Positions 38,608-49,600 of a DNA stretch of 64,000 bases are shown in pieces (positions within the stretch are counted from its first letter, which is position 1; each line of letters opens with the position of its first letter). The stretch lies in the NCBI GenBank assembly GCA_905221605.1, contig CAJNDS010001868.1, forward strand, positions 605,001 through 669,000. The letters run 5' to 3'. The position numbers were made by a program, and so were the translations under genes. The notes below the pieces were generated by a model, which was given only the letters and a program-made list of their open reading frames with translations, was not told where the DNA came from and did no database searches. This DNA comes from Symbiodinium natans (taxonomy: Eukaryota > Sar > Dinophyceae > Suessiales > Symbiodiniaceae).

Positions 38608-41600
38608 GGGACCATTGATCCCAATGCGCAACATGATCAGACTGCAACAACCAACTACCAACAGTTCAACCAGTACCGTGTACAGCAGCAGCTGATCATC
38701 GTGCAACAAAACGAGGATGCAGAGCGAGTTCGTATCGAAGCCGAACGCAGACATGCGGAAATCCTGGACATGGCTACAAGACAGGCCCGTGCAGAAATGG
38801 GAGAACTCGAGCAACACGCTGATGCCCAACATCGTGCACGGATTGAAGTCATCAGTGACCGCATGGACTTTGTGGTTCGTGAGCTACAACAACAACTACT
38901 GGAGACCAAGGCAGCACTAAGAGGTCGAACGGCGGAGCTTGACCAAGCCGCACAGGACGCACACACACTTAGGATGCACAATCTCGAGCTTGAGGCACGA
39001 GGTAACATGGTTCTCGAATCGGAAACTCGCCTCAGGACCCATCTCGAACAGAGTGAATTTTCCCTTGCTAACCTCAGGGTCGTGTACGACCAAAACAGGG
39101 AAACCCAGCTGGACTTCTTAGGCAACGAATTTAGAGAGCAAATGCAGTATGAAGAGAACATGTTCATATATGCCATGCATGAAGAAGAAAGCGCATGCGA
39201 TGTCTTGATTCAGGAGTTGGCTGAGTCGAACCAGCGTTTGATGGTTGAACTTGATGAGGCTAAGGCAACCGCTTCGGCGTCATCTAGCCTGCCGAAAGGT
39301 GGTGCCGAGCACCAGCAGGCTGTTCCCATGGCCTCAGCACCTCCACCGGGTTTGAACACTGCCGAAGCAAGCCCCCCGCAAGGGGGTGCCGCATGCGGTA
39401 ATGCACATGTCACGCATGCTGATTTGCCAAATCCGTTGCAGATTCCAGAGAGCATGAAGGGTCTCTTTGAGAGACGGCCCCAGAGATTTAATCTGGGAGC
39501 ATCTACTCCTGTTTCGCAAGCCCCTAATGAAGTGCATGAAGCGATTGCAAAAGCGCTCAAGGACTTTGCTACCAAGGATGAGACGAAACCTAAGACTAAA
39601 GAAGCGGAGTCAGTGAAACTTCCGGATTTTCCCTCAGCAGAGACGTACAGGTCGTGGAAGACGGCAGTGCGAGAGGCTGTTCGAGCAGCATCTGATCATC
39701 CTGATGAAGCATTTGCGTGGATTCAGAAGGTGTACGTAAAGGGTGCGTCGCTAGATAGCCTCAACGATGTAGGGAAATTCCTCACGCTAGACACCAAAAT
39801 CCTTGCGGCATTGTCTAGGGTGGCGAAGGGCGAGCTTGCGAGACAGATACTCAACTACAAGGAGACGGAGGCCACCTGTGGTAGAGCAGTGAGAGGTAGG
39901 CAAGTGCTGTTAATGTTTGAAGCCTACTTTAAAACCAACGAAGAAGTTGGCTCCCTCTACTCGGTCGAAGACCTCTTGAAAGTGGCACTGATCAATGATG
40001 ACCTCGCTACCTTCGTGCATAACTGGGATTCAGTGATTGCTGGACTATCGCATCCCCCAGACGAAACCACTTTGCGCGACATATTCCTCCGTGAGCTTCG
40101 CAAGTCCCATCGCTTGAAGTATGATCTTGACATTTACGATCGGGCTCGTGAGGGGACCCCCGAGCACACCTACAAGTTCCTCATGGAAAGCATCAAGAAT
40201 CTCCTCACACGAGAACGAATTAGGAAGAACAGGGACAAAATTGCTAAGGCCCATGGCGCGAAGTATGGTGCTCCTTCGGAGCGACGACAGCCATCCAGAG
40301 GACGTCAGGGAAGGCAGGTTTGCATGTTGTTTCAGAAGGGTAAGTGCAAGTTTGGGGAGCGTTGCAAATACGAGCACACGAAAGACCCCAAAGCATCCTC
40401 AAGGGAAAGATCTCCCAACCGGCCTAAGTCAGGTTCTCGCGAGAGAGAGAAGAGCAACAGCAAAGATACCTCCTACATCCCATGCGCATTTTATGCCAAG
40501 GGTACTTGCAGGAATGGGGATAAGTGCAAGTTCCTGCACAAGGACAAGTCTGCATCGCCCTCTGTCCCGGCCAAGGCTAAGGCACGTGCACCCTCCCCGG
40601 CCAAGCGAAGGCCGAGCCGGAAGAAGAGGACAGAAGCTAAAGCGGCTGCCTGCTGCGTGTACGCCTTAGCCGCCCGAAAGGGTGAGCCGGACGGCAGGCA
40701 TGCAGACATATGGCGTCTTGATGAGAAGTCACTCACGCTATCTAGGGAACATGTTGTTCTGAGAAATAACTATTTTATTCCCCAAAGCTGCCCCGTTCCA
40801 GAATGGAGAATCAAGTCTGTTGCGAGCATCACCATGAAGCTGAAAACCGGCGAAGAGCGAACGCTACAGTACAATTGGAAAACGTGCGACAAGCAAGCAC
40901 CTCTGCCCAATTGGACGGGCGTTACGAGTTTCAAGCTGAAGCCTAAAGACATGAGTGTGTGTTTTGAAAGGCACCCTGAGATACACACAGTTGAAAGCGT
41001 CGGAGATGGTTGGAAATTTGTTCCCCATAAGCGCAAATGTGTAGCAAGGTTCAAAACCAATGCTGATTGCCCTATGTCCGACCCTGGTGATCTTCAGTGT
41101 GCAGTTATCACCGCACAAAATCTTGAGACCTCAGTGTACTCGGAACTCCATGGTGAAAAGACAAAATGCAAGCATCGCTGCTGCAAGCCTGATTTCGCTT
41201 GTCGGCATTGTGCAGCAGGAAACATAATGTCAGGAACTGCCGCTCCAGCGCGCAAGGAACTGCAGAGCTTGGACATCATTGCCGACACGGGAAGTGAAGA
41301 GGGCCTTATCAGCTCTTCGGACTTGAAAAAGTGTTTCGAAGGGGTCGGTAGGAAAGTCGACGCAACACCAGTCAACCTTCATACGGCCAATGGCATCGTG
41401 GAGGCATCGTCCAGGACAGAAGTCGAGGTTCCGTCAATGAATGGCAGCCTGGAATTCGTGGAACTCCCGGATACCCCACCGGTTTGCTCTGTGGGAAAGA
41501 AGTGCATGCAGCAAGGGTACGGTTTTTATTGGCCTCCAGGGCAAGTTCCGTACTTCGTGAAGCCCGATGGCCAGAAGCTCGCTTGCACGCTACGGGGAAA

Positions 41601-41718
41601 TGTTCCAGTTTTCAGCAGTATTGGGAATGATTCCGGACACCCAGCTGCTGTAGCGCATCGCGATGAAGGTGAACGAATGGCGCCCACCTGCTCCTTGCAG
41701 CAGGATTTTCACGCATAA
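38608..41718 (+). CDS. Gag-protease part of the copia-type polyprotein (5' partial)
   Basis: The frame is open from the gap edge, so the start is missing. In order: a charged coiled coil rich in E, R and Q (38700-39260); a Pro/Ala linker with two hairpin repeats (39286, 39370); an alpha-helical capsid-like region (about 39590-40260; contains PSAETYRSWKTAVREA); two CCCH zinc fingers of spacing C-x7-C-x5-C-x3-H (40321-40377 and 40483-40539), where copia Gag normally has a CCHC knuckle; a basic Ser/Arg-rich linker; and an aspartic-protease active site ADTGSEEG at 41281-41304. The TAA at 41716-41718 ends this frame. The following pol sequence is in the -1 frame, and a conserved hairpin lies exactly at the junction. 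Confidence 0.85.
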   Translation, partial: GTIDPNAQHDQTATTNYQQFNQYRVQQQLIIVQQNEDAERVRIEAERRHAEILDMATRQARAEMGELEQHADAQHRARIEVISDRMDFVVRELQQQLLETKAALRGRTAELDQAAQDAHTLRMHNLELEARGNMVLESETRLRTHLEQSEFSLANLRVVYDQNRETQLDFLGNEFREQMQYEENMFIYAMHEEESACDVLIQELAESNQRLMVELDEAKATASASSSLPKGGAEHQQAVPMASAPPPGLNTAEASPPQGGAACGNAHVTHADLPNPLQIPESMKGLFERRPQRFNLGASTPVSQAPNEVHEAIAKALKDFATKDETKPKTKEAESVKLPDFPSAETYRSWKTAVREAVRAASDHPDEAFAWIQKVYVKGASLDSLNDVGKFLTLDTKILAALSRVAKGELARQILNYKETEATCGRAVRGRQVLLMFEAYFKTNEEVGSLYSVEDLLKVALINDDLATFVHNWDSVIAGLSHPPDETTLRDIFLRELRKSHRLKYDLDIYDRAREGTPEHTYKFLMESIKNLLTRERIRKNRDKIAKAHGAKYGAPSERRQPSRGRQGRQVCMLFQKGKCKFGERCKYEHTKDPKASSRERSPNRPKSGSREREKSNSKDTSYIPCAFYAKGTCRNGDKCKFLHKDKSASPSVPAKAKARAPSPAKRRPSRKKRTEAKAAACCVYALAARKGEPDGRHADIWRLDEKSLTLSREHVVLRNNYFIPQSCPVPEWRIKSVASITMKLKTGEERTLQYNWKTCDKQAPLPNWTGVTSFKLKPKDMSVCFERHPEIHTVESVGDGWKFVPHKRKCVARFKTNADCPMSDPGDLQCAVITAQNLETSVYSELHGEKTKCKHRCCKPDFACRHCAAGNIMSGTAAPARKELQSLDIIADTGSEEGLISSSDLKKCFEGVGRKVDATPVNLHTANGIVEASSRTEVEVPSMNGSLEFVELPDTPPVCSVGKKCMQQGYGFYWPPGQVPYFVKPDGQKLACTLRGNVPVFSSIGNDSGHPAAVAHRDEGERMAPTCSLQQDFHA
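39286..39307 (+). repeat. Covarying GNRA hairpin, copy A
   Basis: Five-base-pair upper stem closed by GAAA (two pairs are G.U wobbles), bulged T, lower two pairs. In frame in Gag. Confidence 0.65.
39370..39391 (+). repeat. Covarying GNRA hairpin, copy B
   Basis: An all-GC stem with a GCAA loop instead of GAAA, still a GNRA loop. Bulged T. Confidence 0.7.
40321..40539 (+). other. Tandem CCCH zinc fingers in Gag
   Basis: Two CCCH fingers (CMLFQKGKCKFGERCKYEH and CAFYAKGTCRNGDKCKFLH) 105 bases apart. Family knowledge: CCCH fingers bind RNA. Here they probably replace the nucleocapsid knuckle. Confidence 0.85.
40668..40689 (+). repeat. Covarying GNRA hairpin, copy C
   Basis: GAAA loop, bulged A. 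Read in frame as AARKGEP just after the zinc-finger/basic region of Gag. Confidence 0.85.
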
Positions 41719-41739
41719 GCTGCCCGAAAGGGCATGCCG
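41718..41739 (+). repeat. Covarying GNRA hairpin, copy D (at the Gag-protease/Pol frame change)
   Basis: Perfect Watson-Crick stem, GAAA loop, bulged T. Its first base is the last base of the TAA stop of the Gag-protease frame, and downstream coding continues in the -1 frame. Confidence 0.88.
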
Positions 41740-42303
41740 CAGCAGCCGGACCACTTCCAGGAGCTCCAGACGGTGTAGTCCCGGTACCTGCGGCAGACGA
41801 GGGAGATCATCCACCATGGCTGGCAGAGATCCTAGCCAAGGATCCCCCTCTTGAAGGCATGAAGAAAGAGCAACTATTGAAAGCTGGATGGGTTATTGTG
41901 AATGGTGATCCCCACGTCAAGGTTGCCCACAACCCAAAGACCTTCAGAACACCAGCACCTCGCTACCCCAAGTATCGAATTCGTTCCACCTGGGGATACA
42001 AAGATGGCGAGTGGAAGCAGCTGGAGAACAAGGTCAACATGGACGAGCTCGACGCCGTCTACGGTAAGGTGCCTGAGGGTACCAACATGACCATCACTGT
42101 CTTTACCATGCCCGATGGCGGTGAAGATGTGCCCGATAGCGACGTTGAGGTCCACATTCCAAAGTCGAAGAAGGACGAGGCGTCTCTAAGAGCTGAAGCG
42201 GAATCCGTGCAGCATCTTTGGAGTCATCGTCCAAAGAACCCTTTCTGCCCGGTATGTCAACGAGCCAAAATGTATGCTCCGCATGCCAGAAGGAAGGGAG
42301 GGT
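41721..42303 (+). CDS. Pol N-terminal part: linker and integrase zinc-binding region (interrupted)
   Basis: This frame is -1 relative to Gag-protease, open from 41673 and clearly coding from 41721 (CPKGHAAAAGPLPGAPDG...). It carries HLWSHRPKNPFCPVCQRAKM at about 42213-42272, an HHCC-type integrase N-terminal zinc-binding motif in its H-x3-H-C-x2-C form. Coding sequence is broken at 42303 by an inverted-repeat insertion and resumes in the same frame at about 43632 with the integrase catalytic core. Confidence 0.8.
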
Positions 42304-43630
42304 CTACCTGCCAAACCCAGGTGTCAGTAAAATCTGCTCGGAACGCTTTTTGTTGGCATTTCCGCTCTTTCCGCCTGTTTCCACTCTTTCCCCCAAAAAA
42401 TGAAGATTTACGAAAAGCAGCCTTCCGCTAAAAATGCTCGAACCCGTGCTGTTACATGCCCAAAAACGCGCGAATGCAGTATATTGAAACAGCTTCGGAG
42501 GATTGATCAGGGTTTGTCTTGGGCTTGTGTTGGGCTCAGGATAGTCCTTTATAGGCCTTCCTGACTGAAGTTTTTGGCTGACAATACCCCTCCATACACT
42601 AGATATCCACCGCGAACACCATGCATATGATGCATGAGCGGATACATATATCATATGTCACACTTCCTTATAATCGCAGCTATCTTTCCTTTCAACTTGT
42701 ACATGACAAAGATGAGGGAGCGCCGGGATGAAACTGTTTTCAATACCAACAATAAGTCCCCTATAAACCGCATGCTCTCTGAACCATAGAAACAAAGCTC
42801 AAGGGAGTTGAATGGGTTTAGGATGTTTTCGGACGGCTGCTGGGATATGATTTTGGGCCAGAGAAGAGGAGCAGGGGGTGGGGTGGTCAAGTTCCGCTCT
42901 TTCGGGATATTGGTTTGTGGGGGATTCCGGGGATTTCCGCTCTTTTGACGCGGATTTCCGCTCTATTGACGCCGATTTCCGCTCTTTGAAGCGCGCAGGT
43001 TTTAATCAACATTGGCTCTATTTCCGGCCGTTTCCAGACACGGGTCACAGCACTGCAGTGGCTGCACGTCCAAGGTCCAGTTCTGGATGCGTGTCGACAA
43101 AGAGATTGGAGAATTTAGGTGTTTTTCATGGTTTTAAAATCGGGTTTTCGAGAGTCGAGAGATCACGAGAAACCCATTAAAGGAACTGTAAAAAAACCAA
43201 TCGTTCTTGCTTTTGACTAATCTTAATAGAACTCGTGCGCTCCTTACAACTCTATGAAAAATATTATTAAGAGCACTCCCATACTCCGTAATCGGTCTCA
43301 TGACACCTCAGCTAATCCTTTAAGACTCTGTTAACGCCTGGTCTGGACTCATCACTCCTTCCTCACTGACAACCTACTACATCGATAAACAAGCAGCATT
43401 GGCTAGGGAGGCCGGCGCTCGCGCAACATTCCAATCAAGCCGAACCTGAAAGAATTGCTCGCAACACACTTCGGAAACCACAGAAAAACGCTCTCAAAAA
43501 ACCTTGCGATGGCAGGTATTTCAAGCGTTCCGCACATTTCCGCTCTGAGTGGCCGAAAACGACTTTTTCATCTCATAAACATTTTTCTCCAGAAGAACTC
43601 TTATTCTGCAGCAAGGGGTTTGGCAGGTAG
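42304..43630. mobile_element. 1.3-kb DNA element inserted in pol, 15-bp perfect terminal inverted repeats
   Basis: CTACCTGCCAAACCC at 42304-42318 is the exact reverse complement of 43616-43630. The element has no long coding frame of its own. It carries several copies of ATTTCCGCTCTTT (42356, 42935, 42955, 42974; partial at 43535), and a second inner inverted pair CGGAACGCTT (42336) / AGCGTTCCG (43524). No unambiguous target duplication is visible. It is non-autonomous. Confidence 0.7.
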
Positions 43631-43631
43631 C

Positions 43632-46600
43632 ACTGTGCACAGCAAGGGGTTCGGTGACCACATCACCATCGACCACATCATCACGAAGGACGCCAAAGAC
43701 TACGGATTTGAAGGACAAACTGTAGCACATGTTGTGAAGGATGTCTTTACGAAGTTCCGTTATGTTTACCCGGCTGACAACAAAAGTGGTGAGCAGTGTT
43801 ACGAAGATTTACTGCACTTTTTCGAAGTCGATGATAATGTTAAGGTTGTTTACTCAGACAACGCTCTCGAGTTCGACTACGCGGTTAAGCAACTCCAAGC
43901 TAGGCACAACAAATCCAGGGAGTATGTGGACCAGAACAAAGCAGTGATCGAGCGTGAAATACGAACGATCTTGGAAGGTACGCGTGCCAATTTGGTACAA
44001 TCTGGTTTACCTGATCAGTTCTGGCCACTTGCATCCCAACATCATGCTATTTCTTTAAACGTTAGTAAACGTCTTGACAACGGTTTAGTGCCATGGAATC
44101 AAAGGTTCGGGAGCGACTTCCAAGGGGTCCTTGTTCCCTTTGGAGCTAAGATTTTGTACTGGGCCGACCCCAAGCAGAAGCAGCCCAAAAGGTCAAAGTT
44201 TGCGGGGACGGGTATCGAAGGAATTTTCCTCGGGTATCATATCCAGCCTGGCTTCGTCTTCAAGGAAGAGTACTTAGTTGCTCCTTTGCAGGGACTCAAC
44301 GAGGCCATCGAGAATGACGCCTTCAGGACTTTCAGGACCAAAAGGCTTGAGCTCCTGGAAGGGAAGTTCCAGTTCCCATTGTCACCGGATCTTAAAGCTC
44401 TGGGAAACCAGAAGCCGCCCGAACTCGATGATCAACATCACAACGCCGTTGAAGAAAGAAACCCACATCAAGAAGAAGATGATTTCGAAGGGGGAGTGGG
44501 GCCGCTCGATGAAGGAGATCGGCCATTAGGAGGGTCAGCAAGGGACGACATTGTCTATCCTGCACGATATGATCCTCTAGATGATGTGCCCTTCTCAGTC
44601 CGAGAGAGATTGGCACCTGCGACTCCATCGTTCAAAACAAAAGACGGAATCGGCATCCCGTATGGCTATCGTTGGGATGGGGAGAGACTGATCAAGCAAA
44701 AAGGCCTTTCCTCGCTTCCGGGCATTCAAGCTAAAGTATGGAGCAAGCTGACCATCGAAGAAAAGCACAAAGCGCTTGCAGAACATCAAGCTTCAAAGCA
44801 AGCCAAGGTCGACGAGGACTACAACCAGGCGATAAAGCACGTTCCAGCAATGCCGGTGTTGTATGGGAAACCCGAGGACCACCGAAAGAAAATGTGTTCC
44901 CTCTACGAGTCTAAGCTCCTGGAGATTGCCCAGGACATGTACGCGGTCGTGGCCAAGATCCTGTCTGCGAAGGAGATTGAATCCAGTCCCGAAGCGCAGG
45001 CTGCCCTCGACAAAGAGTGGAAGAAGCTTGTTGATAAGGGTTGTTGGGTAGAGAAACGAGTGAGAGAGTACGACTCCGTTGCGGCAGAAGCACGAAAAAC
45101 CAATGAGAAAGTGCACTTCGGGAAAATCTTCGAAATCGGGACTCTAAAAGGTTCTGAGTTGAAGGAGAACGACCCGAATCGCCGTTACAAGGGTCGGTCA
45201 GTGTTTCAGGGCAACAAGGTCTTGGATGAGAACTCTGATCATGCTCTCTTCGCAGAGATGTCGAGCAGTCCTGCTTCTATGGAGGCGGGCAAAATATTAG
45301 ATATCTTTGGATCTCAACCCGGCTTCTCGATTCAACAAGCGGATGCACGACAGGCGTATACGCAGGCTCTCTTCACTGGGGTTGAAACTTGGGTAAGGCT
45401 CCCTCGCAATAGATGGCCAAAAGACTGGAGGTCTATGAAGGACCCGGTCGTTCCCCTGAAGTTGGCTCTTTATGGGCACCCAGACTCAGGGGGGATATGG
45501 GAACGTCATTGCGAGACTGAGCTCAAGAAGGTGGGATTCGAGCCTGTGCTCACTGACATCTGGAAGAGCGTGTTCTACAACGCCGATTTGGAGCTCTTAA
45601 TGGTTATTTATGTTGACGATTTCAAACTCGCTGGACCTACGAAGAACATCCAGAAAGGCTGGGAATCTATTGCAACAGTAATAGACATGGATCCCGCTGA
45701 GGTGATTGGACGTTACTTCGGGTGTCAACACATCGAGGAAACGAACGTCAAGCTTTCCAAAGAGCACCATCCTTTTCACTATGTCTTCGAGCCCGAAAAT
45801 GAAACTGCAGCCCCAGCTAAGATCGCTGAGGACAGGTGGGACGTGATCCCGGAAGTCATGCTTGCAGTTCGGCACCATAGCTATCCCAGAAAGAGGTTGT
45901 ACATGCCCACTGAAGAAGATGTTCAGATGTTCCCTACGATTGGACCTCAAAGATACACCTTTCAGGCTGCAAATGGGGTGACAGAAGAACAACAAGACAA
46001 TATGAACATCGCTAGGGACAAATGCTTCAAACAGTGGTGGACAGGTACGACGTACTTTGACTTCGCTGCCCGGGGGCCTGAAGAGTTCGGTCTGGCTGTT
46101 GCAGCTGCCCGAAAGGGTAAGTCGGTTCGAAACAAGGCCGAGGCAAAGAAGGAGGTCAAACAGAACAAGTTCGTTTCTCTTTCAAGGGATCAGGAGGACA
46201 AGCCGGGCTCTATGACTAAACCGGTTACAAGAATCACCTATGACATGAAGGATTTCTTGCATTCTTGTGTGGATCGCTACTGTGAATTGGCAAAGGTGGA
46301 TCGTAGCTCGTTGAAGTCAGTGAGCACACCGTTCCATGAACTTCGGACTGCCACTCCTATCGTCAACGAAACGGAGAAGACAGGGCGGCTCCAACCTATT
46401 GCAAGTAAGGTCCTCATGAAAATCCTGTTTGCTGCAAGAATGGCACGATGGGATCTTTTACGAGCAACCCAATCCTTGGCCTCGCGAGTCACAAAATGGA
46501 GTCCAGATTGTGATCTAGCATTACATCGCCTTGTATCGTACATCAATTCTTCTATCGACCTCACTATGAGTGGGTTTATTGGGGACTCGATACATGATTG

Positions 46601-49600
46601 CAGACTCTGGCTTTTTAGCGACGCTGACTTCGCAGGTGAGTATGATTCAAAATCTACTACTGGATGTGCTCTGTTTCTGGTGGGCCCGAATACGTACTAC
46701 CCCATCAACGCCTTCAGTAAGAAACAAACGTCCAGAACAATGAGCTCTACCGAGTCTGAAGTGGTGTCGGCTAATCAGGGTGTACGCGCCCAAGGTCTCC
46801 CAAGCCTCAGCCTCTGGTACTTCCTTTGGCGCGGCAAAGCCGACCGCGAGGTTGGGCCGAGGGCTGAGATGAAGACTACGAACAATTCTGCTGTGGCACG
46901 CATAGACCCTGAACTTGATGAGATTCGGTATGGCACTACCAGACCCGATGGCATGTCTATTGCAGATATCAATGGTTTGCACGTTCAGCTTCCCAAATGT
47001 TTTCAGATTAGGCATTTGGAAGATAACCAAGCGACCATTACTCTGCTGTTATCAGGGCGTGCAGGTGTGCTTCGACATACAGACCGCACACAAAAGGTTA
47101 GCTTCGGATGGCTCCGTCAGCAATATGAAGAAGGACATTTTCGCCTCCTCAATGTTGACACCAGCGAGCAAGTTGCAGACGTGTTCACAAAGCCTTTTAC
47201 GGAGCGAACAAAATGGATACATGCGTTGAAGCTCATTGCTCACACCTACAAGTCGGTCGACCCTCAAGCCGGAAGAAATTCCGTGTCGAAATCTGTTCCC
47301 GCTGCTCCGAAGTCGGTGTGTATTACCACAGATCAACTGGAACATGTTGCAAAACTGCTTCGCCGAGCTGATCGATATGATTTCGAAGATTTCGAGCAGG
47401 TCGCCGAAATGATGTACGACAACCTTCGTATGTCGAGCTCAAGGCTTCGCAGTGTCGTTCGTTCCGGCACCGAGCTGGCTCCCAAATACTTCGTGTTTGG
47501 GCTGTGGACACATGGTGGGTGCTTCGGCCTAACCAAGCGTACTGGTCAAATGTCCCAACTGTGCCGCTACATAAATGGTTTCATCCGCAAGCACGCTCCA
47601 AAGCATTTTACCTGGACTTCGTTTGTCATCAATTTTATGGGCAGGGCTGGCGTTCACAGCGACAAGTTTAATCTCAGAGGCAGCCAAAACTGGTCCTTCG
47701 GCTTCGGTCCCTATCAGGGGGGCGAGCTCTGGGTGGAGGATCCCGACCAAAGGATGGACGCTTTCACTGACAAAGACGGTAAGACCTGGCTTGGCCGCAA
47801 CCTTCAAACTTGTCGAAAACCCGTGCTCCTAAACCCTCACCTTCGACATGCTGTTCAACCCTTTACAGGAAACAGGCATTCTCTCATTGCCTACTCATCA
47901 GGGGGGTGGACAAAGCTGGGTGACGATGACAAGCAACTCCTACAAGACACTGATTTTAGGACGCCCCGGGCTCAGTTGAAACATGCGTGCGTTTGTTCAT
48001 GTGCATCCCCTCACGATGAGGGGGGTAAAAATTGTCCCAAAACCACTCCCGAAACGGTCGCGTCGGTTTTGCGCGCATCGATCGGGAACGCACAAACATA
48101 CACCACGTGCACAAGTGCTTCGGTTGAGCCTGCTGTACCGACTCTCTCTGTGCTAGCTGGCTCTCTCCAAGTGGTCAGCAGTATTGAGGCATTAGGAACA
48201 ATGTCGCGATTGGTCGCCCATGGTGCGGGCTACTCCTGCGATACTGGTATGGAGGGCCGACCTTTGGCACTGCAAGGACATCTCAACATGCTCGTCAACG
48301 CCGGACTGAGCGTGGAGTACTTGCAGCTCCAGGCGGGGAAGGAGTATGACGCACTCCTCAAGTCCTATGAGGTCTTCCCCCCACAGACCATCGCCAGCCT
48401 CAGCCTCAATGACCCCGAGATTCCAACGCCGAATCTGCTTAAGCTGGCTCGCATCTCGAACGAAGGTCTCAGCAAGCTCCAGCCAACCGAAAGGTTGCGC
48501 CGAAGTCGCTTTCTGCTAGTGGTGACGGACTCAGTCACGTCCCTTGGACGACAGAACACCAAGGGGCAATGGAAATTCTCCATTCCCGAAGAGGAGATCT
48601 TCATGGCAGCACTGACCCTCAGGTACACGAGCGATAAACTCCACATGTGCTGGGGAAAAACGCTGTCGTGGCTCACTTGGCAGGTGCAGGAGGAGATCCA
48701 GGCAATCCGTGCCAAGTATGGGTCGGAGTGCGAGATCGATGTGATCGTTTGGTGGTCAGGAAATGAAGTTGCTGGACGACGAGGATGCATCCCCACGCGG
48801 CTCGCTCCGGGCGCGGCATATTCGACCTCCCAGACCTCGGCAGAAGATGTTGCGAGGAAGGTGAGGCGCTGCGCCGACGCGCTAGCCACCCTAGCGGGTG
48901 AGCCACATATCGGGTTTGTCCGCATCGTCGGCAACGTTGACCACGAGACCTACAACTTGCATCCCGCGTACAACGAATTCATCTCCAAGATGTTTCATGA
49001 ATTCACAAGTCGCGGATTGCAAGTTCAAAACGCCACATCCCAGGCAATGAAGCTGTCCTATTACGATGATTTTCATCTTTGGGATACCCCCGAAAACCGC
49101 AAGCAGATCCAAGACTACATCTACACCACGGCGCTCCTTGGCGACCTGGAAAGGGAAGCGTCACGGTATGCAGATGTTCTGGATCGACTAGGAGATCTTT
49201 TCCCCTACATCGAGGTGGAAGGCGGCTACAGGATGGACAGTGCAGCAGGTCGTGAAGCCCTACGCCTCTACAAGGAGGTGGTTGAAAGTGGCAGAAAAGA
49301 CCTGAAGGTCCACAAGATCAAGGCGCCTGTGCCCGTGAAGATCAGCAAGGAAGACACCTGGTGGGAGGTCCCCGACGCTACCACTGCGCATGAACCAGTT
49401 GCCGCACCCGCTCAGCAAGACAAAACGATCGCCCGATCAGAGGTGGAGTATCCTGTGGTTTCGGACGTATCGGAGATCGATGAGGTCAAGGGTGAGGTCG
49501 TCCAGACCGAGTCAGAGAAGGCTGAGTACCTTCCCCTGAACGAGGTCGTGCTCGCCGATGATGGGGATTATCGACCCCCCCTGGCGTCAGACGGCCGGGC

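Noticed and set aside
42321-43611. Spliceosomal intron in pol (GT at 42321, AG at 43611)
   Set aside because: The exon phases would not match after splicing (1291 bases), while a 15-bp perfect terminal inverted repeat supports a DNA element.
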